51,118 nucleotides of DNA from Alphaproteobacteria bacterium (lineage in GTDB: Bacteria > Pseudomonadota > Alphaproteobacteria > Micavibrionales > Micavibrionaceae): NCBI GenBank assembly GCA_020445145.1, contig JAGRHC010000014.1:1-51118 (forward strand), read 5' to 3'. The position numbers and the translations under genes are program-made. The notes below the pieces were generated by a model. It saw only the letters and a list, made by a program, of their open reading frames with translations. It did no database searches and was not told where the DNA came from. Positions 15,767 to 24,923 of the stretch are shown here, in pieces (within the stretch, counting starts at the first letter, position 1; the number at the start of each line of letters is the position of its first letter).

Positions 15767-16969
15767 ATGGGTTGGCAGTTTCTTCTTCGGCCCGAGGTTC
15801 GTGATTTTATTTCTGCTCATGCTGATGATGATGTGACCTCTTTGGCTCTGATGAAGGGGCATGATATGGGAGCTGACTTCCCGTTGGTGCTGGATCAGAT
15901 CCGTGTGCGTCAGAAGGCCAAAAGCAAGTCACCTGAGTGGTTCGATACGGATAGTATTGTATTCCCTGTGGCGCATGATTTTGAGCAATCTTCTTCGTTT
16001 TCCTGTGGTTTGTATAAGGCCGGGATTGTTTCCGGCGGGTCGTTTGTGGATTTGACATCCGGGACGGGGATGGATGCGTTTTGTTTTTCTCAAGTTTATA
16101 AACGCGGGATTTGTGTTGAACGTGAGGAGGTTACGGCTGAAATTTTGAAGCATAATCTTTCTGTTTTTGGGCAGGCTGGTCGTTTGCGTGCAGATGTTTC
16201 GGTGGTGTGTGGGGAGGCGCATGAGGTTTTGCAAGGCCTGGAGCCTGTTGATCTTCTCTATATTGATCCGCAGCGTCGCGATAATGTTCGCAAAGGGTAT
16301 CTGCGTTTAGAGGATTGTTCCCCTGATATAACAGCACTTTTACCGCTTCTTCTCGAAAAGGGGCGCCGGGTTATGATCAAGACTTCGCCACTTCTGGATA
16401 TTTCGCAGACTATCGAAACGTTGAAGTTTGTTTGTGAGGTCCATGTTGTCGCGTGGCAGGGGGATTGCCGAGAGGTTCTTTATGTGCTTGATCCGGCGCA
16501 GATGAGTCATGACCCTTTGATTGTTGCCGTGCGTCTTGATGATCAGGGGCAGTGTCTAGAAAAATTTTCATTCAGGATTTCGGAGGAGCGGGGATGTGAA
16601 ATTTCTTACGGGATGCCGCAGCGTTATATTTACGAGCCTGGCCCGGCCTTTCAAAAGGCGGGCGGCTTTCAAGTTGTTGCGTCGCGTTTTGGGGTCACAA
16701 AGTTTCATCAGCATACGCATCTTTATTCATCGGATCATTTGATTTCAGATTTTCCCGGGAAGGTTTATGAACTTGTGTGTATTGCACCTGTTAAGGCTGG
16801 CGCGGCGGGTGTTGATCGGGCAGATTTAAAGTTACGGAATTTTCCAGGGCATGTAGATTCTCTGCGGTGTAAACTCAAATTACATGATGGGGGCGATTAT
16901 CGTATTTATGCCTGTACTCTAGCGGATATGACGAAAAAGCTGGTCGTTTGTCGTAAGATTGGTGTCTGA
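15767..16969 (+). CDS. class I SAM-dependent methyltransferase with THUMP-like domain
   Basis: A 400-residue protein. An N-terminal helical part (LLRPEVRDFISAHADDDVTSLAL) leads to a Rossmann methyltransferase with SAM motif VDLTSGTGMDAF (D95 to F105) and the catalytic-type motif D167-PQRRD. A C-terminal part after about 290 resembles the THUMP-like/ferredoxin-like tail. The overall design, including 'LNPEVQEFI..H', 'EQxSSxxxAxYKAxIVSG' and 'YIDPxRR', is one I associate mainly with Bacteroidetes proteins of the PG1098 type. The gene is AT-richer than its neighbours (TTT, GTT and TAT codons). The substrate is unknown; RNA is the likely class. Horizontal acquisition is inferred. Confidence 0.8.
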   Translation: MGWQFLLRPEVRDFISAHADDDVTSLALMKGHDMGADFPLVLDQIRVRQKAKSKSPEWFDTDSIVFPVAHDFEQSSSFSCGLYKAGIVSGGSFVDLTSGTGMDAFCFSQVYKRGICVEREEVTAEILKHNLSVFGQAGRLRADVSVVCGEAHEVLQGLEPVDLLYIDPQRRDNVRKGYLRLEDCSPDITALLPLLLEKGRRVMIKTSPLLDISQTIETLKFVCEVHVVAWQGDCREVLYVLDPAQMSHDPLIVAVRLDDQGQCLEKFSFRISEERGCEISYGMPQRYIYEPGPAFQKAGGFQVVASRFGVTKFHQHTHLYSSDHLISDFPGKVYELVCIAPVKAGAAGVDRADLKLRNFPGHVDSLRCKLKLHDGGDYRIYACTLADMTKKLVVCRKIGV

Positions 16970-17051
16970 GTTACTTTTCTTATAACCTTGGTTTTTATTA
17001 ATTTTCAAGGGCTATTCGCTCTTCTTAGCTCTATATTAAGTATTAGTCTTA

Positions 17052-17057
17052 TATAAT
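17052..17057 (+). promoter_or_regulatory. candidate -10 element of the GGDEF/EAL gene
   Basis: A perfect TATAAT lies 85 nt before the ATG at 17142, within the AT-rich 172-nt gap after the methyltransferase. No convincing -35 hexamer is found 17 nt upstream. Confidence 0.3.
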
Positions 17058-17141
17058 GTACTGTCAGGGTGAAGAAAATTATAGCTGTTTATATGTTTTT
17101 AACGAATTGGCTATATTGATTATTGTGTGTGGTGAAATTTA

Positions 17142-19313
17142 ATGTTCTCTGTTGATAGCATGCATGGAAAAAGTTTTTATCGTAAGGACTCAAAATCTGA
17201 GCAGGCCGCGAAGGGCAAGCTTGGGCTTCTGATGTCTTCTCCAATACATATATGGCGCAGTAATGTTAGCAAAAAGATTGCTCTTGCTGTGTTTATGACG
17301 ATTTTGCTTGTCCAGACTCTTGTTTTGAATATTGGTCTTATTCCTGCTTATAAGCGTGAAAAGTTAAATGTTCTGCGGGAGCAGGCCAAAGTTGCTATTG
17401 CTCTTGCGATTGATCAGGAGCACAAGGATACGAGAATATCTCCCTTTAAGGGACCTGAAGTTGACAGGTTGTTACGCTCTTCTCCGTTGACGGGGTTTGC
17501 AGTTTATTCTTATCGATATGACTTTCTTCAATCTTACGGTAGTGATCCTATGCTGGCTGCGAAGATCGGGGGGAGTGATCAGACATATTTCAGTCCTGAT
17601 GGACAGGTTTATGAAGTTATATTTGATGGTGCGGATATTGGAAGTATCTATACGATCGTTGCGAGAATTGACGCTTCGAATGTGGCTGATGAGATTTCCG
17701 CTTATGTGTTTCAGAATATTCAGGTCATGTCTCTTCTGTCGTTGTTTGTGACGACGGTTTTGATGATTGCTCTTGGGAAGTGGCTTTTGGAGCCTATGCT
17801 GTTTATGCGCGAGAATCTTATTTCTGCGTTTAAAAATCCTGAAGAGCCAAATATTCCGGAGTCGCCGTTTAATACGAATGATGAAATTGGCGCGGCGATT
17901 GCGTTGACGCAAAAGCTGATCCGGCAGAATGCGGAAAACCTGACGCATATCAAGAGTACGGCGGAAGACCGGATTCATAAGTTGGCGTTTTATGATACGC
18001 TGACGGGTTTGCCGAACCGGGCCTTGTTCCTACAGAAGATTGTGGAGAGTGCGCGTCTGGGCGATGATGACGATTCGCATCGATTTGCGATTGTTGCGCT
18101 GGATCTGGACCATTTTAAGGATATCAACGATTCGATGGGACATAATGTCGGTGATGCGATTTTGCGTTCTGTCGGGAAAAGGCTGCGGGCGGCTTTGCCA
18201 GAGACAGCCGTGGTGTCACGGACCGGTGAGGATGAGTTTGCTCTTATGGTGCCTTTGACGGATGGGGGATTTTCGGCGCGGGATGTCGGTGAGCGTTTGA
18301 TCGGTGTGATCCGGGCCGAGCCGTTTAAAGTGTTTAACGAGCAGTTCCAGGTTCGGGTTTCGATCGGAGTTTCGACGTATCCTGATGACGGGGTAGAGCC
18401 TGATCTTGTTCTGAAGAATGCCGATATTGCGCTGAACCGCGCGAAAGAAGAGGGGCGTGATACGCTCAAGGAATATTCCGAAGATTTTGACCGCGCGGTA
18501 CAGGAGCGATTCCAGATGCTCCGCGATCTGCGTGATGCGCTCGAGCATGACCAGTTGCAGCTTTATTTCCAGCCGCAGCTTGATTTGAAGAGTGGTCAGG
18601 TGATCGGCGCCGAGGCTTTGCTGCGCTGGTGGAAGCCGGATAACAGCAAAGAAGGCGGGACGTTTATTTCGCCGGTGAATTTCATTCCTGTGGCTGAGCA
18701 GTCGGGGCTTATCGTTCCGATTGGGCAGTGGGTGATGAAGAAGGCTTGTGAGACAGCGAAGGAATGTCTTGATCAGCACGGCCTTAATGTTCGGTTTGCG
18801 ATTAACGTGTCCGGAAACCAATTTTCACAGAGCGATATTTGCGGCTATCTGGCGCAGCTTTTGGAAGAAACAGGCTTACCGCCGCAGATGCTTGAGCTTG
18901 AAGTGACCGAGAGCGTGTTTATGGATGATATTCAGCATACGGTCCAGATTCTGCATAATCTTCATGGATTGGGTGTTGAGCTTGCGATTGACGATTTCGG
19001 GACGGGGTATTCTTCGCTGTCTTATTTGAGCCAGTTCCCGATTGACCGGCTTAAGATTGACCAGTCGTTTATCCGGCAGGCTTTGAACGATAATGAAAAT
19101 GCTTCGATTGCACGGACAATCATTAATCTCGGGCATTCTTTGAATTTGAAAGTGATCGCGGAAGGTGTTGAAACGCGCGACCATGAAGAGTTCCTGATTG
19201 AGCAAGGGTGCGATGAAGTTCAAGGGTATCGTTATTGCAGACCGGTGCCGGTTGATGATTTCGTTGCGTTCGTCAAAACTTACAATGGCGATCTGAAGTC
19301 CTTTGATTCATAA
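17142..19313 (+). CDS. membrane-bound GGDEF/EAL cyclic-di-GMP protein
   Basis: A 723-residue sensor/enzyme. Two membrane segments (about residues 45-68 and 190-212) flank a periplasmic sensory region; a HAMP-like linker follows. The GGDEF domain begins HKLAFYDTLTGLPNRALFLQ, but its signature reads G362-E-D-E-F with Glu at the second glycine, so cyclase activity is doubtful. The EAL domain appears complete: EALLRW (491-496), INVSGNQF, ELEVTES, IDDFGTGYSSL, RLKIDQSF, AEGVET and QGYRYCRP. I predict a phosphodiesterase that lowers c-di-GMP, possibly with GTP-binding regulation by the degenerate GGDEF domain. It stands alone with its own upstream region. Confidence 0.93.
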   Translation: MFSVDSMHGKSFYRKDSKSEQAAKGKLGLLMSSPIHIWRSNVSKKIALAVFMTILLVQTLVLNIGLIPAYKREKLNVLREQAKVAIALAIDQEHKDTRISPFKGPEVDRLLRSSPLTGFAVYSYRYDFLQSYGSDPMLAAKIGGSDQTYFSPDGQVYEVIFDGADIGSIYTIVARIDASNVADEISAYVFQNIQVMSLLSLFVTTVLMIALGKWLLEPMLFMRENLISAFKNPEEPNIPESPFNTNDEIGAAIALTQKLIRQNAENLTHIKSTAEDRIHKLAFYDTLTGLPNRALFLQKIVESARLGDDDDSHRFAIVALDLDHFKDINDSMGHNVGDAILRSVGKRLRAALPETAVVSRTGEDEFALMVPLTDGGFSARDVGERLIGVIRAEPFKVFNEQFQVRVSIGVSTYPDDGVEPDLVLKNADIALNRAKEEGRDTLKEYSEDFDRAVQERFQMLRDLRDALEHDQLQLYFQPQLDLKSGQVIGAEALLRWWKPDNSKEGGTFISPVNFIPVAEQSGLIVPIGQWVMKKACETAKECLDQHGLNVRFAINVSGNQFSQSDICGYLAQLLEETGLPPQMLELEVTESVFMDDIQHTVQILHNLHGLGVELAIDDFGTGYSSLSYLSQFPIDRLKIDQSFIRQALNDNENASIARTIINLGHSLNLKVIAEGVETRDHEEFLIEQGCDEVQGYRYCRPVPVDDFVAFVKTYNGDLKSFDS

Positions 19314-19380
19314 TCCGTTTGCGCTTGGCGCGTCTTCCTAGTATTTTTGCCAAAGTTTTCCAGGAAGGGCGCGGGGCGTT

Positions 19381-20748
19381 ATGCAGGCATTTTCATCTCT
19401 GATTTCCAATAAATGTGAGGCTTTGAGCGGTACAGCGCGTGTGCCGGGTGATAAGTCTATTTCGCACAGGGCTTTGATGCTTGGTGCGCTGGCGGTCGGG
19501 GAGACGATTATCAGCGGGTTGCTGGAGGGTGAGGATGTTTTGAATACCGCCGAGGCGATGCGCCAGATGGGGGCGCGGATTTCGTGCGGCTCGGACGGGT
19601 TATGGCGGGTGTATGGTGTTGGACCTGGCGGTTTGCGCGAGCCTGAGGATGTTCTGGATATGGGGAACAGCGGAACGTCGACGCGGCTTTTGATGGGGCT
19701 GGTGGCCGGGAATCCGATCGCGGCGACCTTTACGGGGGATGCCTCCTTGCGTAAACGGCCGATGGGGCGGGTGACAGTGCCGCTTGAGATGATGGGGGCA
19801 CGTTTTCTGGGGCGTAGCGGGGGGCGGTTGCCGCTCACGGTGCAAGGGGCCGAGGACACTTTGCCGATTGAATATGTTTTGCCGGTGGCTTCGGCGCAGG
19901 TGAAATCGGCGATTTTGCTGGCGGGGCTGAATGCGCCGGGTACGACGACGGTTATCGAAGGCACGCCGACGCGGGATCATACGGAGAATATGTTGCGGCA
20001 TTTCGGTATTGAGGTTTTCACGGATGAACTGGAAGATGGGGCGATGGCTGTCAGGGTTGACGGGCTTGGGCAGATGCGCGCTTGTGCGATTGATGTTCCG
20101 GGCGATCCGAGCTCTGCGGCGTTTCCTGCTGTGGCTGCTGCGATTTGTGAAGGATCGGATGTGATGTTGTCTCAGGTTGGCATTAATGCGCGCCGTATCG
20201 GTTTGTATGAAACGCTCAAGGAAATGGGTGCAGATATTGCGTTTGAGAATGAGCGGATTGAGGGCGGTGAGAAAGTGGCCGGTTTGCGGGTGCGCGGGAA
20301 CGGGGCGCTGAAGGGTGTGGATGTGCCGGAAGAGCGCGTTGCCTCGATGATTGATGAGTTTCCTGTTCTAGCCGTGGCGGCGTCTTGTGCTCAGGGGACG
20401 ACGCGGATGACGGGTTTGAAGGAACTGCGGGTCAAGGAAAGCGATCGTTTGTTGATGATGGCTAAAGGTCTTGAAGCTTGCGGGGTTCGGCTTGAGATGG
20501 GCGAGGACTGGCTGACGATCCATGGGGACGGGAAGGCGCCTAAAGGCGGGGTTTGTGTTGAGACTGAGCTCGATCACAGGATTGCGATGAGTTTTCTGGT
20601 TCTTGGATGCGTCAGTGATGACCCGATCAGTGTGGATGATGCTGCGCCGATCAAGACCAGTTTTCCGGGCTTTGTTGAGCTTATGAATGATCTTGGTGCA
20701 TCGATTGCACCGCCGGAAGGGTTGCCGGACTACAGGCTGGATGACTAA
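19381..20748 (+). CDS. aroA: 3-phosphoshikimate 1-carboxyvinyltransferase (EPSP synthase)
   Basis: Sixth shikimate-pathway step (455 aa). GDKSISHR (23-30), NSGTSTR (96-102), KRPMGRV and the C-terminal LKVKESDR-type LRVKESDR are visible. Three motifs used to define class II EPSP synthases are present: GDKx, SAQVK (171-175) and RDHTE (198-202). The position equivalent to Ala100 of the glyphosate-tolerant CP4 enzyme is Gly98 here. cmk overlaps the 3' end by 8 nt and rpsA follows: the classic aroA-cmk-rpsA-ihfB order. Confidence 0.96.
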   Translation: MQAFSSLISNKCEALSGTARVPGDKSISHRALMLGALAVGETIISGLLEGEDVLNTAEAMRQMGARISCGSDGLWRVYGVGPGGLREPEDVLDMGNSGTSTRLLMGLVAGNPIAATFTGDASLRKRPMGRVTVPLEMMGARFLGRSGGRLPLTVQGAEDTLPIEYVLPVASAQVKSAILLAGLNAPGTTTVIEGTPTRDHTENMLRHFGIEVFTDELEDGAMAVRVDGLGQMRACAIDVPGDPSSAAFPAVAAAICEGSDVMLSQVGINARRIGLYETLKEMGADIAFENERIEGGEKVAGLRVRGNGALKGVDVPEERVASMIDEFPVLAVAASCAQGTTRMTGLKELRVKESDRLLMMAKGLEACGVRLEMGEDWLTIHGDGKAPKGGVCVETELDHRIAMSFLVLGCVSDDPISVDDAAPIKTSFPGFVELMNDLGASIAPPEGLPDYRLDD

Positions 20749-21439
20749 CATTTCTCCAAAATTTGTGATTGCGATTGACGGGCCCGCGGCGAGCGGGAAG
20801 GGGACGCTCGCGCGCGGATTGGCCGCAGCGCTTGGGTTTGCTTATATGGATACGGGGGCGTTGTACCGGGCGGTGGCGCGGGCGGTTCTGGCGGCGGGCG
20901 GTGATCCGGAGAATGAGGCGCAGGCGCTTGCGGGCGTTGGGGCGTTGCGTGCGGCTTTGGCCGCGGGGGATATGTCTGTTCTGACGGGGGCGGATTTGCG
21001 GAGTGAGGCTGTGGCGCAGGGGGCTTCGAAAGTTGCCGGAATTCCTTTGGTGCGAGCGGGGCTTTTGGATGTGCAGCGGGATTTTGCTGAAAATCCCGGG
21101 AAAGCCTTTGCCGGCGCGGTTTTGGATGGACGGGATATCGGGACTGTGGTGTGTCCGGGGGCTGATTTGAAGCTGTTTGTGACGGCGGATATTGCTGTGC
21201 GGGCTGAAAGGCGCAGGAAAGAGTTGCAATTTCAAGGGAGAGAGGCTACATATGAGGCCGTTTTGGCTGAGATGCGCGCACGTGATGCGCGGGATCAGGG
21301 CCGGGAAGCAGCGCCCTTGCGGTCTGCGCCGGATGCAATTTTGCTGGATAGCAGCGGATTGTCGGCGGAGGAGGCTCTGGCGGAGGCTTTGCGGCTAGCG
21401 AAGGTTTCCGGGATTATTTCCGGCGGAACCGAGCGCTGA
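20741..21439 (+). CDS. cmk: cytidylate kinase
   Basis: Phosphorylates CMP and dCMP (232 aa). The P-loop GPAASGKGT is at residues 14-22, followed by [16 protein letters not shown] (nucleotide-binding) and [21 protein letters not shown]. The LID region reads [19 protein letters not shown] chose the ATG at 20741, where ATGACTAA overlaps the aroA stop; a longer in-frame start at 20687 would add 18 residues with no family resemblance. Confidence 0.95.
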   Translation: MTNISPKFVIAIDGPAASGKGTLARGLAAALGFAYMDTGALYRAVARAVLAAGGDPENEAQALAGVGALRAALAAGDMSVLTGADLRSEAVAQGASKVAGIPLVRAGLLDVQRDFAENPGKAFAGAVLDGRDIGTVVCPGADLKLFVTADIAVRAERRRKELQFQGREATYEAVLAEMRARDARDQGREAAPLRSAPDAILLDSSGLSAEEALAEALRLAKVSGIISGGTER

Positions 21440-21491
21440 AGGGCTGTAGGATTTACAGGCATCGAGGACAAGGCGATTATCGCGCGTTTTT

Positions 21492-21514
21492 CGCTCTTCT
21501 TATATATAAGAGCG
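21492..21514 (+). promoter_or_regulatory. palindrome in the rpsA leader
   Basis: CGCTCTT (21492-21498) and AAGAGCG (21508-21514) form a 7-bp stem; the overlapping TCTTATATATAAGA is a perfect 14-nt palindrome. It lies about 47 nt before the rpsA ATG. Ribosomal protein S1 represses its own leader in enterobacteria; a similar role here is a guess, and it could instead be a promoter-region operator. Confidence 0.35.
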
Positions 21515-21560
21515 GGATGATTTTGCGGGATAATATATCAACTTTGAAAGGAAAAAACTT

Positions 21561-23270
21561 ATGGCGCATATAGCCGCAAATCTTAAAGACAGAGCAGATT
21601 CCCTGGAATTTGCCAAACTTTTGGCCGAATCTCTCGGCGAAAATGAAAAATTCGACGGAAACGTTGTTAACGGCACGATCGTGGCGTTTGACGGCGATCA
21701 TGTTATCGTTGATGTGGGCCTCAAATCCGAGGGCCGTATCGACAAGCGGGAATTCTCCCGTCCGGGCGAAGATCCGGAAATTAAAATCGGCGACACAATT
21801 GAAGTGTTTGTCGAGCGCATGGAAAACCGCGATGGCGAAACATCTTTGTCTCGTGAAAAAGCGCGCCGCGAAGAAGTCTGGGTTGAGCTTGAAAAGTCTC
21901 ATGAGGCTGGCGAGCGTGTTACAGGCGTTATCTTTGGCCGTGTTAAAGGCGGTTTCACTGTTGATCTGGGCGGAGCGGTTGCGTTCTTGCCGGGCTCACA
22001 GGTTGATATTCGTCCGGTTCGCGATGTGACACCTTTGATGAACACACCTCAGCCGTTCCATGTTCTGAAGATGGACCGCAGCCGCGGGAACATCGTTGTT
22101 TCCCGTCGTTCGATTCTTGAAGAATCACGTCAGGAAGCACGTAGCGATCTTCTCGAGAATCTTGCTGAAGGCAATGTTCTGGAAGGCGTTGTTAAAAACA
22201 TCACCGATTACGGTGCTTTCGTTGATCTGGGCGGTGTTGACGGTCTTCTGCACGTTACCGACATTTCCTGGAAACGCGTTAATCATCCTTCTGAAGTTCT
22301 CCAGATCGGTCAAAGCGTGAAGGTTCAGGTTATTCGTTTCAACGAGGAAACACAGCGTATTTCTCTGGGTATGAAACAGCTCGAGTCTGATCCTTGGGAA
22401 GGTGTTGCTGCAACTTATGTTGTTGGCGCCCGTTTCACAGGCCGTATCAGCAACATTACCGATTACGGCGCCTTTGTTGAGCTGGAAGACGGTATTGAAG
22501 GTCTGGTTCACGTCTCTGAAATGTCCTGGACCAAGAAAAACGTTCATCCTGCGAAAATCGTTTCGACGTCTCAGGAAGTTGAAGTTGAGGTTCTGGATGT
22601 TGATGCCGAGAAGCGCCGGATTTCTCTGGGGCTCAAGCAATGTCAGGACAATCCATGGGCGGCTTTTGCTACGTCTCATAAGGCTGGTGACGAAATCGAA
22701 GGCGAGATTCGGAACATCACCGAGTTTGGTCTGTTCGTTGGCCTGACCGAGGAAATCGACGGGATGGTTCACCTTTCCGATATTTCCTGGGAAGATCAGA
22801 GCGAAGACGTTCTCAAGTCTTACAACAAGGGCGATGTCGTTAAGGCAAAAATCCTTGAAATGGACCCAGAGCGCGAGCGTGTTGCCCTTGGTATCAAGCA
22901 ACTGACCGAAGATCCGTTTGAAGGCGCTGTTGGCGTTGTTAAGGGCGCGGTTGTGACTTGTACAGTTTCCGAGATTACTGCCGGTTCTGTTGAAGTTACA
23001 CTGGTGGATGGCATGAGCGGTTCGATCAAGAAAGCTGATCTGTCCCGTGAGCGTTCCGAGCAGCGTCCGGATCGTTTTGCCGTTGGCGAAAAAGTTGACG
23101 CGAAAGTCGTCAGCGTCGACAAGAAGTCCCGTAAGGTTGTTCTGTCGATCAAAGCCCGCGAAATCGATGAAGACAAGCAGGCGATGAAAGAGTTCGGTTC
23201 TACCGAAAGCGGTGCATCGCTCGGCGATATTCTTGGGGCGGCTCTGCAAGAGAACAAATCCAAGGAATAA
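21561..23270 (+). CDS. rpsA: 30S ribosomal protein S1
   Basis: RNA-binding ribosomal protein (569 aa) that helps unfold mRNA and start translation. Six S1 repeats are present, at about residues 36-102, 118-184, 203-271, 288-356, 375-443 and 460-525. Repeats 3 and 4 are the best conserved, each with an ITDYGAFV(D/E)L core. GAAAGGAAAAAA precedes the ATG. The codon choice is clearly biased towards a preferred set compared with its neighbours, as expected for high expression. A terminator follows. Confidence 0.97.
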   Translation: MAHIAANLKDRADSLEFAKLLAESLGENEKFDGNVVNGTIVAFDGDHVIVDVGLKSEGRIDKREFSRPGEDPEIKIGDTIEVFVERMENRDGETSLSREKARREEVWVELEKSHEAGERVTGVIFGRVKGGFTVDLGGAVAFLPGSQVDIRPVRDVTPLMNTPQPFHVLKMDRSRGNIVVSRRSILEESRQEARSDLLENLAEGNVLEGVVKNITDYGAFVDLGGVDGLLHVTDISWKRVNHPSEVLQIGQSVKVQVIRFNEETQRISLGMKQLESDPWEGVAATYVVGARFTGRISNITDYGAFVELEDGIEGLVHVSEMSWTKKNVHPAKIVSTSQEVEVEVLDVDAEKRRISLGLKQCQDNPWAAFATSHKAGDEIEGEIRNITEFGLFVGLTEEIDGMVHLSDISWEDQSEDVLKSYNKGDVVKAKILEMDPERERVALGIKQLTEDPFEGAVGVVKGAVVTCTVSEITAGSVEVTLVDGMSGSIKKADLSRERSEQRPDRFAVGEKVDAKVVSVDKKSRKVVLSIKAREIDEDKQAMKEFGSTESGASLGDILGAALQENKSKE

Positions 23271-23289
23271 TCGAGATTCTTAAAATTTT

Positions 23290-23321
23290 AAAAAGCCGGT
23301 GGGAGACTGCCGGCTTTTTTG
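23290..23321 (+). terminator. Rho-independent terminator after rpsA
   Basis: A 10-bp stem (AAAAAGCCGG / CCGGCTTTTT) with a 10-nt loop, ending in a T-run, 19 nt after the rpsA stop. It separates rpsA from ihfB. Confidence 0.88.
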
Positions 23322-23367
23322 TTTGTCGATATTTTTAAAAAAACTGTTTTCTATCAAGGGGTTTTGC

Positions 23368-23396
23368 TTGACGCGGGCGGGCGTATGGGGCAATCT
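23368..23396 (+). promoter_or_regulatory. candidate promoter of the ihfB-folC operon
   Basis: TTGACG (23368-23373) with a CAATCT-like element (23391-23396) after 17 nt, downstream of the rpsA terminator and about 65 nt before ihfB. The -35 is good; the -10 is weak, which is common in Alphaproteobacteria. Confidence 0.35.
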
Positions 23397-23461
23397 AAGG
23401 TGGACTTCGAAAAATTAAGCCCGGCCACAGGGGTGCGGGCAGGCCGAAAGGATGTTATGCG

Positions 23462-23743
23462 ATGACCAGATCAGAGCTGATTCAGCGTCTTGCGGAGATG
23501 AACCCGCATTTGTACCTGCGCGATGTCGAGAAAATCGTTGAGACTGTTTTTGATGAAATATCTGCTGCGCTGGCGCGTGGCGATCGTGTTGAACTGCGTG
23601 GTTTTGGTGCTTTTTCCGTTAAGCACAGAGAAGCACGGTCAGGCCGTAATCCGCGGACTGGCGAGACGGTGAGCGTTGAAGCCAAGCGGCTCCCTTTTTT
23701 CAAGACCGGCAAGGCCTTGCGTGAGAAGCTGAACGGGGATTAG
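23462..23743 (+). CDS. ihfB: integration host factor subunit beta
   Basis: DNA-bending architectural protein (93 aa) that pairs with IHF-alpha. It starts [47 protein letters not shown] contains the intercalating Pro64 in the beta-arm. The [20 protein letters not shown] end is typical. lapA follows after a 4-nt gap. Confidence 0.97.
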   Translation: MTRSELIQRLAEMNPHLYLRDVEKIVETVFDEISAALARGDRVELRGFGAFSVKHREARSGRNPRTGETVSVEAKRLPFFKTGKALREKLNGD

Positions 23744-23747
23744 AGTG

Positions 23748-24098
23748 ATGGCATTGGTGCGCTGGATCGCCGGGTTTGTTTTTACCGTTGTTCTGGCTGC
23801 GTTTGCTGTTGCGAACCGTGAGCTGGTTTCCGTGATCTGGAGTCCTTTGCATGATCCGGTGGAGCTTCCCCTTTATTTGATTGCCGCCGGAGCTTTTGTT
23901 TCCGGGTTTTTGTTTGGCGGGATTATTGTCTGGATGAATGGCGGGTCGGTTCGCCGGGAGAAGCGTCGGCAGGGCAAAGTTCTTAAGGATCTTGAGCGTA
24001 AGGTCGAGTCGATGGAAGGACGCGGATTTGATTCTTCCTCTGCGCAGCCTCCGGGACGGGATTTTTTCGTCGCCTTACCTCATCAAAAAGTTCATTAA
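23748..24098 (+). CDS. lapA: LapA (DUF1049) family membrane protein
   Basis: A 116-residue inner-membrane protein with two hydrophobic segments (about 3-22 and 39-61) and a cytoplasmic C-terminal helix (REKRRQGKVLKDLERKVESM), the LapA design. In E. coli LapA works with LapB to control LPS synthesis via FtsH and LpxC; the alphaproteobacterial homologue next to ihfB is usually annotated by similarity only. I start at the ATG (23748) rather than the GTG one codon earlier. LapA is four bases after ihfB and clearly co-transcribed. Confidence 0.85.
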   Translation: MALVRWIAGFVFTVVLAAFAVANRELVSVIWSPLHDPVELPLYLIAAGAFVSGFLFGGIIVWMNGGSVRREKRRQGKVLKDLERKVESMEGRGFDSSSAQPPGRDFFVALPHQKVH

Positions 24099-24122
24099 CA
24101 TTTATCAGAGGGGAATGCCTTC

Positions 24123-24923
24123 ATGAGAAATTACCAACCTAGCTTGGGAATCGGTGAGACATCCCAGAATATCCGTTTCTTTATTTCCGCGAATATGGAT
24201 GTGATGTGGCGGGTTTATAAGCCTCTTTTGCCTTATATTCTTGGGTGTTATGCGTTCGATGCGGTGATGTCGGCCCTGTTCTTTTCCGAGGGGCCGAACG
24301 GGTTTATGCTCGGGGCGATTGTTTCTTCGTATTTTATGGCTGCTCTTGCGATTGACTGGCACCGGGTGGTGATTGAAGGGCCGGATAATTTTAGCGCTAT
24401 GAATCCTTTCAAGCCCAAGAAACATGAGTTGGCGTTTCTTGGTGTTGGTCTTTTAATTGGTATTGTATATGTGCTTGGCGTTGGCTTGGCTGTTTTTTTG
24501 TTCTTTGCGATCGGCGGGCAGGGTGGCGGAGCGTTCGGGTCTATTTTAGCCGTGGCGGTCGGGCTCTATATTATCTATAAATTTTCGTTTTATTTCCCGG
24601 CAAAGGCTGTTGATTCCAGTATTACATTGAAGGAATCCTTCGGTTTGACCCGTGGGTACATGTTCAGGATTATTGCTGCGCCGATGGTGGCGTCCTGGAA
24701 ATTGTTGCTTGGGGTGATGGCCTATGGGTTTGTTATGGGCATGGCGATGTATTTTGTCCGTACCGGGCTTGGGCCTCAGGCGGGATGGATTGGTATGTTT
24801 GTTTTTAGTCTCCCATTGTATATTTACTTTAAGCCGCTTTTTATGGTGATCGGGGTTACGTCGCTGTCGAATTATTATATGCATGCGATGCAGAACAAGA
24901 ATGAATCGGTGACCCGTTTATGA
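24123..24923 (+). CDS. polytopic membrane protein of unknown function
   Basis: A 266-residue protein with about six membrane segments (near residues 36-55, 62-82, 102-128, 135-158, 178-205 and 218-245). I do not recognise a family with confidence; the layout resembles uncharacterised DUF-type integral membrane proteins with a 'SSITLKESFGLTRGYMFRII' loop. AGAGGGG lies before the ATG at 24123. Its stop overlaps the trpF start (ATGA), so it is translationally coupled to trpF, an unusual insert between lapA and trpF. Confidence 0.8.
   Translation: MRNYQPSLGIGETSQNIRFFISANMDVMWRVYKPLLPYILGCYAFDAVMSALFFSEGPNGFMLGAIVSSYFMAALAIDWHRVVIEGPDNFSAMNPFKPKKHELAFLGVGLLIGIVYVLGVGLAVFLFFAIGGQGGGAFGSILAVAVGLYIIYKFSFYFPAKAVDSSITLKESFGLTRGYMFRIIAAPMVASWKLLLGVMAYGFVMGMAMYFVRTGLGPQAGWIGMFVFSLPLYIYFKPLFMVIGVTSLSNYYMHAMQNKNESVTRL

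Noticed and set aside
14375..15862. A 495-codon antisense open frame over dihydroorotase
   Set aside because: Same low-quality composition, no ribosome-binding site, and the sense strand encodes a complete conserved enzyme.
22125..23249. A 374-codon antisense open frame over rpsA
   Set aside because: Explained by the strong codon bias of rpsA.
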